Translations under genes and position numbers: made by a program | Source of the DNA: Microbotryomycetes sp. JL201 | Taxonomy: Eukaryota > Basidiomycota > Microbotryomycetes | NCBI GenBank assembly: GCA_033819885.1 | Contig: JAQYUZ010000024.1 | Coordinates: 175,974-239,973, forward strand | Length of the DNA stretch: 64,000 bases | Direction: 5' to 3' | Notes under the pieces: model-generated | Told to the model about the DNA's origin: nothing | Databases searched by the model: none | Seen by the model: only the letters and a program-made list of their open reading frames with translations | Shown: positions 51,194-63,864 of the stretch, piece after piece | Layout of the letters: every line of letters starts with the position of its first letter | How positions within the stretch are numbered: the first letter of the stretch is position 1

Positions 51194-52563
51194 ATGTTCG
51201 CCGCCGCGCGACATGTCGCACGCGCCAACACTGCCATGTTTGCTCGACAGCGTGAGTCTTGACTCGTCACCATGCATTCGATCACATTGCACGCCGTCTT
51301 TCGTTTTCGTTCGGAAACGCATGCGCTGACACCCATCCGCACCTATTGTGCTATACTAGTCCACTCGAGTCGAGTCTGCATGGCCATCTCAGAGTTTCTC
51401 ATGCCTGCGATGAGCCCGACCATGACTGAGGGTGGCATTTCGAGCTGGCAGGTCAAGGAGGGCGACAAGTTCAGTACGGGCGATGTCATCCTGCAGATCA
51501 GTACCGACAAAGCCGAAATCGACGTTGAAGCTCAGGACGATGGCGTTATGGGCAAGATCCTGGTGCGTATCCCGTCCTTGCACTAAGGTCGAGTGATGCT
51601 CGAGGCGGCGTTGGGGACGCCTAGCTCTGCGTCGACGTGTTCTTGATGTCTAACTAGCACTGGCTTCAACGCCTTCTCCACAGGTCCAGGAAGGCACGCA
51701 GAGCGTTCAAGTTGGTCAAGTCATTGCCATGCTGGCGGAGGAAGGGGACGACCTCAGCTCGATCGAGGCACCGACCGAAACTGCATCAAAGTCTCAGCCT
51801 GAGCAGAAATCGTCGTCCGCAGCGTCATCACCAACATCTTCGAAGCCTCCGTCTAACAATGAAACTGCTTCCAAATCCACTACCGACGCACCTCGGCCGA
51901 CAGACTCGCAGGCGCACGGTTCAAAACCTTCACACAAGCATCCCACGCATTCGAGACCACTGCTGCCTTCCGTCATGCGAGTTTTGATGCTGAACGGCAT
52001 TGAGGACGCGTCCGTCATCAAGGCTACCGGTTTCAAGGGACAATTGAGCAAGGGAGATGTACTCGCCCATCTTGGAAAGATTTCGAGCCCGCGCGGTAGC
52101 CTGCCAGAAGACGAAAGCCACGCTGTTGCAGACAAGCCTGCGCCAAAGCAGGTATGTTCTAGCGTTAATTTGCTTCCTGCGCACCCGAGATGACCAAAGA
52201 CTTTTCTGCCACCGATTTCTTCTCAAACAGCCTGAGCAACCCAAGCTTATCGAGCTGGACGGTCCGTCGTTCCGTCAGTTGATCGCAGCTGGTCTGCGCG
52301 ACCCGTTCAAAGCGCCCAAGCCTGTGGTGCAGGAAGTGCCGACGCCGCGATTCTCTGGTATGCAGGCCACGGCGTATTCTGCACATCCACACCAAGTTTA
52401 CTTACATTAGTGGCCCATTGCTCCATCAGGCTTCGATCTCATTCTCGACGAGTACTTGCCTGCTTCGCAGCGAACCACGACAAAGCCGAGGTTGCCAACG
52501 ACACCGAATCTCGAGACAAGGGCCGCGAAGAAAGATGTGTACGATGACCTGTTGGACATGTAG
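51194..52563 (+). CDS. PDX1: Pyruvate dehydrogenase complex protein X (E3-binding protein)
   Basis: Exons 51194-51251, 51360-51562, 51684-52151, 52231-52357, 52430-52563; 329 aa. A mitochondrial presequence (MFAAARHVARANTAMFARQ, then LHSS) leads to a lipoyl domain (MPAMSPTMTEGGISSW, with the lipoylated Lys in STDKAEID). A Ser/Pro/Thr linker and a peripheral-subunit binding domain follow (PSVMRVLMLNGIED to QLSKGDVLAHLGK). The acyltransferase domain of a true E2 is absent, which separates Pdx1 from Lat1. It tethers dihydrolipoamide dehydrogenase to the E2 core. The C-terminus ends DDLLDM. Confidence 0.88.
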
Positions 52564-52857
52564 TACAATAGACGTTCTTTTCCTCCTGCATTCTCGATAC
52601 TGCTCACGTGACTCGGGACGAGCACGCTGCCAGCCGAAAGCCGTGCACGGAGGAAAATCAGACGAGCTTCACATGTGATGATCTCATTGCTGTATATTGC
52701 CCAGCTGTGACTGTCTTTAGCAGAGCAAGCAAGCAAACACCGTCGAGGGTTTTCGAGAATTCCGGCCTCGGCTTTCGCGAAGGCCGACGCGGCTGGCGCC
52801 CTCAAGTCAGCGCGCCGATCGTCTCTTTCGCTCCCATCCTTGATCCAGATAACAAAG
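52564..52857. other. Short intergenic region, PDX1 to thiolase
   Basis: About 290 nt containing the PDX1 terminator and the thiolase promoter. A TCACGTGA octamer at 52604-52611 lies about 250 nt before the thiolase start. Confidence 0.5.
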
Positions 52858-54673
52858 ATGAGGTGCGCGACCGTTGAAGTTTGCGCATTCGAGAGTGTGA
52901 CTGACTCTCACTCCGCTTAGCTCTGCATTGAACCGTGTCCAGCAACTGGCGTCGCACATCGTTGGCACTGGCGGCAAGGACAAGATCCTGCGAAAGAACG
53001 ATGACGACGTCGTCATCTGCAGTGCCGTCCGGACTGCATTCACTCGTGGCAAGAAGGGCGCATTCAAGGTGAGCTTGCATTCGCAGTCTATCACACACGT
53101 CTCGGCGCCCTTTCACGCCGGACCCCGGTCGGTCAAACGTCACCGATCCGATGCGAGCGCTCGTGCAAAAGAGCCCAGCTCCGTGCAACGAGTCCAGACA
53201 CTTGCACACTATATTGACACTATCTTGTCCGGTCCCTCGCCGCCTGACAGGATACGTGCCCGGAAGAATTGCTGGTGCACGTCTTCAAAGCGGCCGTCGA
53301 GCGCGCAAAGTGCGACGTCAAGCTTGTTGAGGAGATCCAGGTCGGCAATGTTTTGCCTCCAGGAGGTGGTGCCACCGTTGCCCGCATGGCTCAGCTCGCA
53401 GGCAAGTCTCATTCCCTCGTTTGTCATCTCGGCCCTCGCCCCGGGTTTCTTTCGCGCCGGCTCATAATTCCCACTCCGTGCAACAGCTGGTTTCCCCGAC
53501 ACTTCTTCCATCTGCTCCTTGAACCGTCAATGCTCGTCTGGCTTGCAGGCCGTCAACAACATTGCGTTGCAGATTGCTGCCGGCCAAATCGACTGCGGCA
53601 TCGGCGCCGGTGTCGAATCAATGACGATGGGTTACGGCGCAGGTGTCATGCCCGAAAAGGTGTGATTGTCGATCCAGTCTTGATCAGAACTACAGAGCTG
53701 ACCGGATCGCTCGCGCTCGTAGATGTCTGAAATGGTTATGGAGAACGAGCAGGCTGCCGACTGCTTGCTTCCTATGGGTATCACGAGTAAGTCGTGAATG
53801 TCACCCTGCCGTGCGACTCGTCTGACAGTGCATTGTTAGGTGAGAATGTTGCTGCCAAGTACGGCATCACCCGCGAGCAGCAAGACGACTTTGCCGCAAA
53901 GTCTTTCCAAAAGGCCGCCGCGGCCAACAAGGCTGGCAAGTTCAAGGACGAGATTGTGCCCGTCAAGGTCAAGGTTGTCGACCCCAAGACTGACGAGGAG
54001 AAGGAGGTGACCGTCTCGGAAGATGAGGGCATTCGCGATGGCGTCACGAAAGAGTCGCTCAGCAAGCTCAAGCCTGTCTTTTCCAAGACGGGCTCAACAC
54101 ACGCCGGCAACGCCTCGCAGGTTTCTGATGGTGCCGCCGCCGTCTTGCTCGCCCGCCGATCGTTCGCCAAGAAGCACGGCTTGCCTGTCATCGGCAAGTT
54201 TGTCGGTACTGCCGTCACCGGTGTCGAGCCCAAACTCATGGTGAGTCTCATGCATGACGACTCAACTTTCTTGCTGACAGCGTTGGTTTCGGTCAGGGTA
54301 TCGGCCCAGCGTTTGCTATCCCCAAGATTCTTGAGAAGACTGGCTTGACCAAGGAGGATGTCGACTTGTGGGAGATTAACGAGGCCTTCGCATCACAAGC
54401 GGTCATGTCGATCGAGCACTTGAAGCTTGACTACAACAAGATCAACCCCAACGGTGGTGCGATTGCCTTCGGTCATCCGCTCGGCTGCACTGGCGCACGC
54501 CAGATTGCTACCGCACTGTCAGAGGCAAAGCGATCCGGCGCAAAGGTCATTGTGTCGTCCATGTGCATTGGCAGTGGTACGTTAGTTGAGCAACATGTAT
54601 CAGCGACTGTTGCTGACCTGTTCTCGTCTCCCTAGGTATGGGCGCTGCTGCCGTGTTTGTGAACGAGCAATAA
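52858..54673 (+). CDS. POT1: Peroxisomal 3-ketoacyl-CoA thiolase
   Basis: Exons 52858-52862, 52921-53068, 53251-53401, 53487-53659, 53723-53786, 53840-54240, 54297-54576, 54636-54673; 419 aa. The N-terminus is MSSALNRVQQLASHIVG. RVQQLASHI fits the PTS2 pattern (R-[LVI]-x5-H-[LI]), so import by Pex7 is expected. Catalytic features: CSLNRQCSSGLQAVNNIA (acyl Cys), NEAFASQAV, GGAIAFGHPLGCTGARQ (His) and CIGSGMGAAAV (second Cys). It performs the last step of beta-oxidation. The first coding exon is only 5 nt (ATGAG). Intron 53402-53486 has a GC donor (GCAAGT), and intron 53069-53250 is 182 nt. Confidence 0.94.
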
Positions 54674-55074
54674 GAAAGTTGTTTTTGTGTAACTTGTGGT
54701 GCATGTCATGCTGTGATTTCTCGAAAAGGATATGGGCAACGACCAAAAGTCTGACTTGGTCTTCTGATGAATCGGCCTGCCAGATGTATGGGACTAACCT
54801 AGTTGGCCCGTGAAAAGTATATGCTAGGGAATGATGTCGATAACTCGTGCACCGCAGCCTAATCAAAACCGCTTCCTGATCAAAAATCGAGTGATTTCTA
54901 GACGCGTCGAGTCGCGCAAAGACGACGCGCGTCCGGTTGCGCGGGGTTGGTATTCAACGAGTACCGTCTAGACCATCCACCGTCTAGCGCAGAGTACACT
55001 TTGTCGAAAAATAGTCTTGTACGCGTCAAACGTCAGAGCAAGACCGTACAGACGCCAAGGCGGCAACTGCGACG
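54674..55074. other. Intergenic region, thiolase to MCL1
   Basis: About 400 nt with no gene seen. It carries the thiolase terminator and MCL1 promoter. ACGCGT motifs (MCB-like, cell-cycle G1/S elements in yeasts) occur at about 54901-54906 and 55021-55026, the second about 50 nt before the MCL1 start. Confidence 0.5.
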
Positions 55075-58000
55075 ATGGCCGTCGACGAAGTCAAGAGTGA
55101 GATGCTCGTGCACGCGGCCGGCAAGTCATGTCTCGACTTTTCGACAGATGGACAGTCAGTGCTTGCTCCTCCCGCGCGTCGTTCCACGGGCAATGTTGGC
55201 TGACGGGTCGCGACGCGTTCATCGCTGTCCGACAAAAAGTTACCTCGTGACGGGCGGCGACGAAGGTTACATCCGCATCTTTGATATGACTTTGGAACAG
55301 CAGGCCTCGGAAGAGCGAAACAGGTGCAACGAGTACCACGAGGACGTCGTCTCGAGCGTAGCCGTTTCTGTAAGTCTTTGGGCGGTGGCTCTTGAGCAAA
55401 ATATCCTTTGCTGACGGCACAACTGATATGTACAACAGTCCGAATATATTTGCTCCGGTGGTGAATCTGGAATCGTCGCTTTGCACAAGGTGGCGCCAGT
55501 GCCCGAAAGCGAGCAAGACTCGCACGGCTTTGTCAGCTTGTTGACGAGGTGCAGCTTCCCCGTGAGGAGCATCAAATTTGACTCGAAAGGGAAACGAGTA
55601 GCTGTCGCGTCAGAGTCAGTTTATAGGCCGTGCTGATCGACTCGGATATTGACTCGTTACTTGGAATTCAGCGAGCTTATCGTCAAAGTCATTGACGTCA
55701 ACGACTCGACAAAGGTGCAGCTACTGACAGGACACAAGCAAGGCGTCAGGCAGGTCACATGGTCGCCGGACGGAGCTCTCATCGTAAGTAAAGTTTCAAA
55801 ACCGCGCCTGAAGAGAGCTCACACGACTCACCGCAGACGACGGCAACTTCGGATGGGGCGATTCGAGTGTGGGATATGAACAGCAGCGAGCCCACTTGCA
55901 TTCAAGTTCTTGAAGACTTGATTGCCGCCGCCAAACCAGAGTGAGTTGGTTATCCTAAATAGTTAAGGTCACACATTGAAGGGTGCTTGTGCAGGGACAT
56001 TGGGACTGTGGAGCCGGTGTGGCATCCGTCAGGCAAATTCCTCGTCGTGGCCACAAAGACGAACGGTCAGTGATCTCTTTAGGGTGTAGAGGTGTACGAC
56101 TGACACGATGAACACTTGCAGAGCTCGTCGTCATCTCGAGGGACACCTGGCAGAGGACGGGCGCGTTCGCAAAAGATGGCCACACGGATGTAAGTCTGCC
56201 ACTCCGGTGTGGTCTTCAGCGTTCTCATGCCATGAACCCAGGTCATTTCTGCATTCGCGTTCTCGGACAACGGACGATATCTCGTCTCGACCAGTGTGGA
56301 CGGCACCGTCCTGGTGTGGGACGTTCCAGACCGTCGCGTCATTGCTCGGTCAGTTCTCAAGTGAATCGTTGCAGGCATTTCGCTGACGTAGATCGCAGTG
56401 AGACGCATCGCAAGCCCATCACGCAGATTGCATTCAGTCCCGACCGCAACGCGAACCTGATTTGCTGGATGGACAACAACGGCTGGCTGGTTAGGTGGAA
56501 GGAGCCGATTCCGAGCAACTTGCCGGCGCCTGCTGCCCCTTTGCACGCACGTAACGCGAGTGTCGATTCTACTGCTATCGTCGACAAATCTGCACAGCGA
56601 GAGCGTGCCCAGACTGCCAAGACTAAGCCTGCAAACGCTGCTCACGCGCCAATCCCCGACGAGAGCGATGTCGGAAATGACGATGGCTTTGATGCTGACG
56701 GCTGGCTCGATGATGATGACGGCTTGCTCGCTGAAGCTGGCGTTGACGACATGGACGAAGACTCGCGGCCAAGTGGCAAAGATCGAGCTATTACCTCCTG
56801 GCTAGAGTCGGGCCACCGCAAAGCTTCTAGCAATGCCTATGGTGAGTTTGGCCGCACTCTTGCTGACTGCAGCTCCTGATGATTTTTTTGCAGTTCCTCC
56901 TGTGCCGAAAGGCCAAGAACCGTTCCAGCCTGGTTCGACACCTTTGCGCGAGCAACGACGCTACCTCGGTAAGCGCCCTGTGTATCAAGTGACTCGCGCG
57001 CCTGACTCAGTTTGACCCCGCCAGCATTCAATATGCTCGGCGTGATAAGCACTGTTGAGCGCGAGGATCACAACTTGGTCACGATCGAGTTTCATGACAG
57101 GAGCGCACACGTTGGTTCCCATTTCAATGATTCTTTTAGATTTACGCTCGGAGCAATTGGTGAGGGTCGATTGTCATGCGAGGTGAGATTCTCTGCAGAC
57201 TGACCATTCTATCTCTCAGGCCACCAGGGTTGCGCTTTCGCGTGCGGCTCTTCAGGTGATTCGCCTGGCCAGATCTACTATCGTTCCTACGAGAACTGGT
57301 CGACCGCTCAGGAATGGCAATATGAACTGCTTGCCAAAGAGAGTCCAGTCTTATTGGCCGTCGGCGGTGTCGAAGGCACGAGCGAATACGACCTCAGCAT
57401 CGCAGGCTCCGGAACCGTTATTGTCGCTACCGACAAGGGATATATCCGTTTCTTGACCGGAAGTGGCTTGCAAAAGTACCTTTGGAACCTTGGACACGAA
57501 GTTGTGACGATGGCGGCCGGAAACGAGTGGGTCGTGGTCGTATATCGAAGCATTGGAGGAGTTGTCGATGGTCGGCAAAACTTGGAGTACGCTCTGATGG
57601 ACATCGACACTTTCGAAATTGTGCAAGAAGGGTCCGTTCCCTTAGCTAAGGGTGCCCGACTCAAATGGATTGGCTTCACGGATGAGCAGGTGCGTTCCTT
57701 TCCGACCGGGATTGTTGTCGCAATATGCTCATTTTTCCCGCGTAAAGGTTCCGGCTATTTACGACTCTCAAGGCTTGTTGTCTGTGCTCGACCGGTCTCG
57801 TCGTCCTCGTCAAGCGCGCTGGGTACCTTCCCTCGACACGAACACGCTAGCCCGCCGCGAAAACAAACAAGAAGCGTACTGGCCCGTTGGCGTCACAGCT
57901 CGCCACTTGCACGCCGTGATCTTGAAAGGAGAGGAGCAGCATCCGCATTTCCCGGTGCCAGTGTTCCAAGAACTCGAGCTGCAATTGCCGTTGCTGCGAC

Positions 58001-59684
58001 TCGAGGTCCAGCAGGGCCAGATGGAGGCAAAGTGAGTCAGCCTATCAACTTGTTCGAATGCGAGCTCACTATAATCGTTGTTTGCAGGTACCTGCGCGAG
58101 ACCATGTTTGTCACGCATCGGCGAGACGGCGCCGCGCCGGATGACGAGGAATTGAAGTCGTCCATAGCACGCCAAGAGCTGGAAACCGACAAGACGGTTC
58201 TGCTACTCGTCCAGAGCGCGTGCAAAGCAGACAGGCTGGAAGCTGCCCTTGACGCCGTTCTCATGTTGTCTCAACCGGCTTCCGTCGCTGCCGCCGCAAA
58301 GATTGCTCATTTTTACAATTTGCCATCGCTCGAGGACAGGATTGAATTGGTCAAAGAGGCAAAGACGGGCATGAGGTCATTTGAGAATGACAACAAGCGA
58401 GAAGGCAAGTGGGCCCATCTGATGGACGACCGCACAATCGTCACGGCGAACCGACATGGTTCAAGAGGCGATGGCAACTTGTTTGGAGGCGGAATGGGAG
58501 GAATGGGAGGCGGCAGGCACGCGCGCGTAGATTCGAGCATGCCTCCAATGTCGTTCACGCCTCGACCGAGCTCCGTGCTCAACCGCGGACACGTCGAAAC
58601 GCCGAGGTCGACGGCCGTCAGCGTGTCCGCAGTCGAACAGGCTGATGAGGAAACATGGGATGCGGAAGGCGACGAGTCCACGAACGTCGACGATGACCAT
58701 GGTTACGAACGATCGAACGCGGCAGCCCAGTCGTCTTCGCCCAAAAGAGCGCGTTCGGCCAGTGTGGATGCTGAAGCAATGGCCGCCCCGCCGAAAAAAG
58801 GTAACCTGATCATTCATTGAGGACATGTCGCACGTGCGCTGACATCTGCCTTTTGTGCTTGTTTGCGATGACGGCAGCTGTCAATCCGTTTGCAAAACGC
58901 GCCGCTGTGCTCGCGTCCTCATCGCCTGCGAACCCTTTTGCGAGCAAGAACAAGGCCGGGGCGAAAGATTTGACACGCACCGGCAGCTTTTTCAATCGGA
59001 TAGAAGGCAAAGAGGCGCCCAAGCGTAAGCTTCGTTGCAGCTCTTCAGGTGTATTTTTGGATTGACGATGAAGGACTCGCAGCCAAAGGCAAAGAACGCT
59101 CGAGTTTGAGCAACGAGACTGCTGCAGCCAGATCTGGTACCGGATCGCGCCAGACTACTTTGTTTGGTATGGCACCTCCTGTCGCGGCTGAGGCTGGTCC
59201 GAAATCAAAGGCCGGACGTAAGCGCAAAGCTGTGACGGACAACGGCGAGACGGCTGAGGCCGAGCCGACTTCTGCGTCTGTGACGGTGCTTGCCAAGAAA
59301 CCTGTCAGTCAGGCTGACAAGGTCAAGGAACTGCCGCGTGAAGGCGAGGAATTTGAGGATACGCAAATGGAAGACACTCAAATTGACGAGACTCAGCCGG
59401 CTCAGTCTTTCGAGAAGGACGAGGTGGGCGAACGGTTGGCAGCATCTGTTTTCGGTTTGAATGTACGCTGACATTTACGTTTGTAGCAGCGGGGTAATTC
59501 GGACAAGGAGAATGTGTCTGTCTCGTCTGGTACGGCGAGCAAGCTTGCCAAGTTTCGAATGCAGCAGAATGCGCCGGAGAGTACTGTTTCGAATGCGACC
59601 ACCGAAGCTGCTCTGACGACTGAGAACGTTCGAGAAGTCGTCACTTTGGCAGATGCCGACCCGACAGAATCCGCAGAAGCTTGA
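55075..59684 (+). CDS. MCL1: Replisome adaptor Mcl1/Ctf4 (WDHD1 family)
   Basis: Seventeen exons from 55075-55154 to 59487-59684 (internal boundaries 55240-55369, 55439-55614, 55672-55783, 55837-55940, 55995-56065, 56122-56189, 56242-56348, 56399-56841, 56894-56968, 57025-57159, 57220-57689, 57748-58031, 58088-58800, 58878-59024, 59083-59423); 1217 aa. An N-terminal WD40 propeller (YLVTGGDEGYIRIFD, ITQIAFSPDRNANLICWMDN) leads via an acidic linker to the SepB/Ctf4 middle domain (FTLGAIG, GYIRFLTGSGLQ). A helical region (FYNLPSLEDRIELVKEAK) follows, then a basic tail with QTTLFGM, a short PCNA-binding-like motif. Ctf4 links CMG helicase to Pol alpha and other clients at forks. Phase agrees at all 16 junctions. 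Confidence 0.93.
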
Positions 59685-60357
59685 AATTGGCTTCGCAGCA
59701 GCTAGTCCCGTTCTTTTAGTGTTCTTTTCATGTTGTCATGGTCTGGTCCTTGTAAACTTTGTGGCTTCTCTCATTGTATCATTGCTGAATCGCCCTTGGA
59801 TCGTCACAGCACGCGACAATCAGATGCTCTAGTTTCTCTAGTTTCAATCTTGGATGAGGTCTTCTAGAGCTTCCCAAGCGATCCGTCATATGAAGATGAA
59901 TTTGTCTTTCTTTTGCGGGCAGTCCCGGCATGATGACCGAGGCGAATAGCAAGAGATGTACAGTACATACGGTTGATAGCTTCCACGGCAAATAGCCGGC
60001 ATTTAGGAATTTGATAAAACGCCCAGCCGGCCGCGGGCGTATCCTACTGCAAAGCAAGGTTTGAAAATTACCGAACGGACCCTGAATCATTCCGGTCCTC
60101 CGGCTCCGCCGAACTGTGCAATATATCTCCGCGGCGGTCGTCGGGGTCATCCGTCGGGCTGGCTTGACGACACGATGACGAAGCCGAGGGTCAGGTATTT
60201 CATGTAGATGCTCTCACTGCTCGCACGCCAACAAGACACGCGACAGAGGAGGAAAAAAAAACAAGTGCGCGCAGCAAACCTCGCGCGCGAGCGAGGACGC
60301 GAGCTGTGTGTTTTTCTGCCTTGGATAGGCTCGTGGGCAGGATTGGGCGACACGTAG
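59685..60357. other. Intergenic region, MCL1 to transcription factor
   Basis: About 670 nt with no gene recognised. A minus-strand frame (59779-60150) overlaps most of it but has no domain. An A-rich tract lies at about 60251-60261, close to the next start. Confidence 0.55.
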
Positions 60358-63300
60358 ATGGCTTTCATGCCATCTTATGAGCCGTACCGAGTACCTGGCC
60401 TGCCTGGTGAGGCTGGTGACGAGCTGACGAGCTCTGGCTCGGCGAGTTTGGCCGGCGCACCACCTCTCGCACCGCCGCCTGCGCCCACGTCGACGTACAA
60501 CAAGCAGCGTCGCTCGTCAAGAAGCTCGCTCACTGACGACGCCAGCCCCGACAAGCACTTCGGAGACCGAAGCTGCGTTCGTTGCCGGTCAGTCGCCGAG
60601 CGTGGCGCGCTTTGGCCTCTCGGCGCCGCCGCGTATTCACACAACTCGTGCACACACACACAGAGAACGCAGAGTGCGATGCGACAGGGCACACCCGATA
60701 TGTTCGCGCTGCGAGAAACGTCGAGAAGTGTGCGAGTACCCGCCTCACACAAATTTGTTAGTCATGTCCGCGCCGCAACGAGCCAGCCGCACAAGCACGG
60801 TCAAAAGTCCGCTGACCCGAGCACCCATCCAACCGGATCCAGCGATTCAAAGCAGCCAGCCCCACCAGCGAGCAAGCAAGTTCAGCAACTCGAGGCAAAG
60901 CTAGGCAAGTTTCGTCACACATTGCCTCTCTGCCACGTCGCTACGGATGCCCGCCCGGCTGCCCAGCCTCGCCCTCGCGCGCTCAAATTAAAAGTCGTCT
61001 CGCCGCGAGCACAAAGTGGCCGGCGATTGGCGCGAGGGGATAGCCGCGCGCTTACATACTTTTCGCATCGCGAGCAGTCTCGCTGACGCTTCGATCGAGC
61101 AGCCTCAGTGCAGCAGCAGCTGTCGAGCCAGTCGAGGCATCTGCCCGCTGCTGCCGCCGTCGCCGCTGCCGCAGGCCATGGACCTCATAGCGGATCGGCA
61201 TCTGCCGGTTCCTCACAGCCTCTGACAGTTGCGACGACAACAACCGCTCAGCTCGTCCTCGATAGCGTGCTGCCTACGCCATCGTCAGAACAGCTAGAGA
61301 CCGTCGCAGACTTTCTCGGCGTCGAGCTTGTCGACTGGCAGCACTCGCTCGACTGGCACACTACATCTATGGCCATTGGAGAAGCGCTTGTTGTTGCGCT
61401 CCTTGACGGTCAGTGCTTTCCGGGAACGAAACGCGCCCAAGCGGAAGGCTAATCTCGCACCTACCTCGTTTCACAGCAAGCACGCTCGTGTGTTGCGCTC
61501 GCATGCCAGCACTGCGCAATCTCGTCAGCAAAGTGGCCGTGTACAAAGCAAACCTACATGCGCTTGAAGCATCTGACCAAGTATGTTGCCTTGGGCGTGC
61601 GTCTCTCTTCGATGCTTGTCGCTGACGCCGTCTCACTAGCTGGCTGTGCTCGTCTTGTGCTCGCTTGGATGTCGTTCAACGACACGCTCAGTAAGCTGAC
61701 AGTAGCTCGAGTTTATAAGCTCCGCCGACATCCTTATTTTTTGCAGGAGCTGCTCGGGTTTCCGACGCCACCTCTCGACCCGGAAACGATGCCGCCGTCT
61801 GCCTTTCTGTCCGGCGGCGTGGCAAGAGACGCCGCGTGCGATGCCTTACGCAGGGTCATGAGGGATGTTTGTTGGACAGGCGATTTACTCCAAACTGCAT
61901 CGTGGAAATCATTGCAGAGCTTGGCAGGTTTAACAGAGCTGCTCGCTTGTAAGTCACCATGTGCACTTGCCAAATTCGAGGCTGAAAAGGCATGCACGTG
62001 CTTGCAGTTGAGGAAGTCAAGGCAAAGGAGAATCATTTCATGCTTCGAAATGCCATTGGTCTTTGGCTCGATCTCGTCAATCATCCGGACGAAGACGGCA
62101 GCAACTTGATGGTCCAGCGGATGATTGGCACTTCGCTCCTCGTGAGCGAGAGGGGAGCAGCTGGTTGAGATATGTCACTGACCCCAAGGTTTTAGATTGA
62201 CGATGCGTACATGTCAGCATTCACTCGTACGCAACCGCTTTTTCTGGACAGCCACGTGGAGCGAGAGTTGCGAGCATCTGGCATCAATCTTCCCTCTTTT
62301 CAGTCTCCTCAACGATTGGGACACATCCACGACTCGTTGATCGGGAACCAGGCTCGGGTCGACTTGGAGAGCTTCACAAAAGCGCTTGACATTGCCTCGA
62401 TATATGTGACGCAATGCTATCGCACGCTTGCAGAAATCCGTGCTTGTAAGCGCCGCACAACCACAGGCCTCTCCTTTTGCTGCGTATCCTGACAAGTGGT
62501 ATTGCCAGCTCGCGGGAACCTCAAAGACGTGGCCATGCGCATTCGCAATTTGTACGGCAACATTGACGAGACGCATGCATCAGTTCAACGCTTCCAACAA
62601 TCTTTGGTCAACCTATCGCAGCATCTTGGAGCGGCCAATGCTTACGATCCCGATGCCACAAACCATTTGATTTTGCTCGCGGTGCGACTCGATCTCGACT
62701 TGGTTGAACTCGTCAGCCACATCCATCTGTTTCTTCGAGACAAGGAGGCGATGGCGCCCCAAGACGCGCACTTGCAGCCGCAAGACGATTTTGGGAGGAC
62801 CATGGCCGAAGGAGAATTGCGTTTGCGCAAGTGTCTCCGTTTGTCAGCGTCAGTGTTAAGACCTGCTTAGCCAACAGCATGCTGAATCTCGAATTCGTTG
62901 GCAGGTTCTACGCAAAGGTTGGCCAAGCAGAGCTGCTTCTTACGATACAGCGCTGATATACCGTTCTTTCTCAGCTCTATTTGACATCAGTAGACAAGCA
63001 CGTTTTGTTTCATTTGTTCAATGCTCTCGAGCTCGTTTCAAATTGGACAACGACTGCCAATCAACGTGTCGGTTCGCCAGGCGGACCAGTCGCAGACGAG
63101 TACGAAGTGTCGTTTGAAGAGCTCGAAAAGTAAGTCTGCATTTCTGCTGCGACGTTTGACAATACTGATGTCGACAATCCAGTCTACGTCGGGCCATGCT
63201 TCTTTGTTGCTTCTATACTCCTCGCGCATTCAACCGCGTGCGCGAGCTTGGTCACTTTGACCCGGCGTCTTGGCCGCCTAATCGTCTGCGTCCGTCTTTC

Positions 63301-63864
63301 GTCTGATTTCTTGCTTCGCCTAGGCATGAATTGCTTGTGACTGACGCGACACAAAATTCCGCTGCTTCCTTTTTTTTTTGCTCTTGCTGCTTGTTGTTTC
63401 ATTACGCCTTCGCAAATTCAAACTCGGTACTTGACAAACCCAAAATCGCAACTCGAGCAGTAACGCCTGGTATGTCCAGCTTTCTGTCGGATGGGATTGC
63501 CAGCTCGAGACACCCGCATCAGCAGCCACATGTTCCGACAGGAGACGGCAGATTGTCCACGGTGGATAATTCGCGACCTTCGACCTCGACGAGCTCGGCG
63601 TACCACGATGGCGGATTCACCTCTGTTCCCGGATCTTCTCTTCCGGACGGTGCAGGAACAGTCGAGCAACCACCAGCCAACGCGTACTTTTACCCCGCAG
63701 ACGGATTGTCAAATACACTGTCTGCTTCGACTACGACGGCGAGTGGGTTCGTTGGAATGCCCAGTCAGGCTTTTCAAGTCGATCCAGAAGTCTTATTGTC
63801 GTCTCCTGCACCGGCGATCAGCTTGTCTGAACATACGATGGACGACACAGCGAGTGGTCAATGA
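60358..63864 (+). CDS. Zn2Cys6 transcription factor
   Basis: Model: 60358-60587, 60664-60756, 60843-60904, 61103-61408, 61477-61580, 61640-61690, 61747-61948, 62008-62141, 62196-62445, 62509-62848, 62905-62917, 62975-63129, 63183-63266, 63324-63864; 854 aa. CVRCRERRVRCDRAHPIC and SRCEKRREVCEYP give the full six-Cys binuclear cluster (spacing 2-6-6-2-6), split by an intron after the second Cys. VQQLEAKL starts a dimerisation coil. The rest resembles a fungal transcription-factor middle region. Intron 60905-61102 has a GC donor and exon 11 is 13 nt. The 3' end is uncertain: without the last intron the protein stops at 63304-63306, and the Ser/Thr-rich C-terminal exon depends on a 57-nt intron 63267-63323. 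Confidence 0.8.

Noticed and set aside
63304-63306. Stop codon ending the Zn2Cys6 protein at 63306
   Set aside because: Provisionally rejected in favour of a 57-nt intron leading to a long Ser/Thr-rich exon, because donor, acceptor and phase agree. Either end is possible without transcripts.
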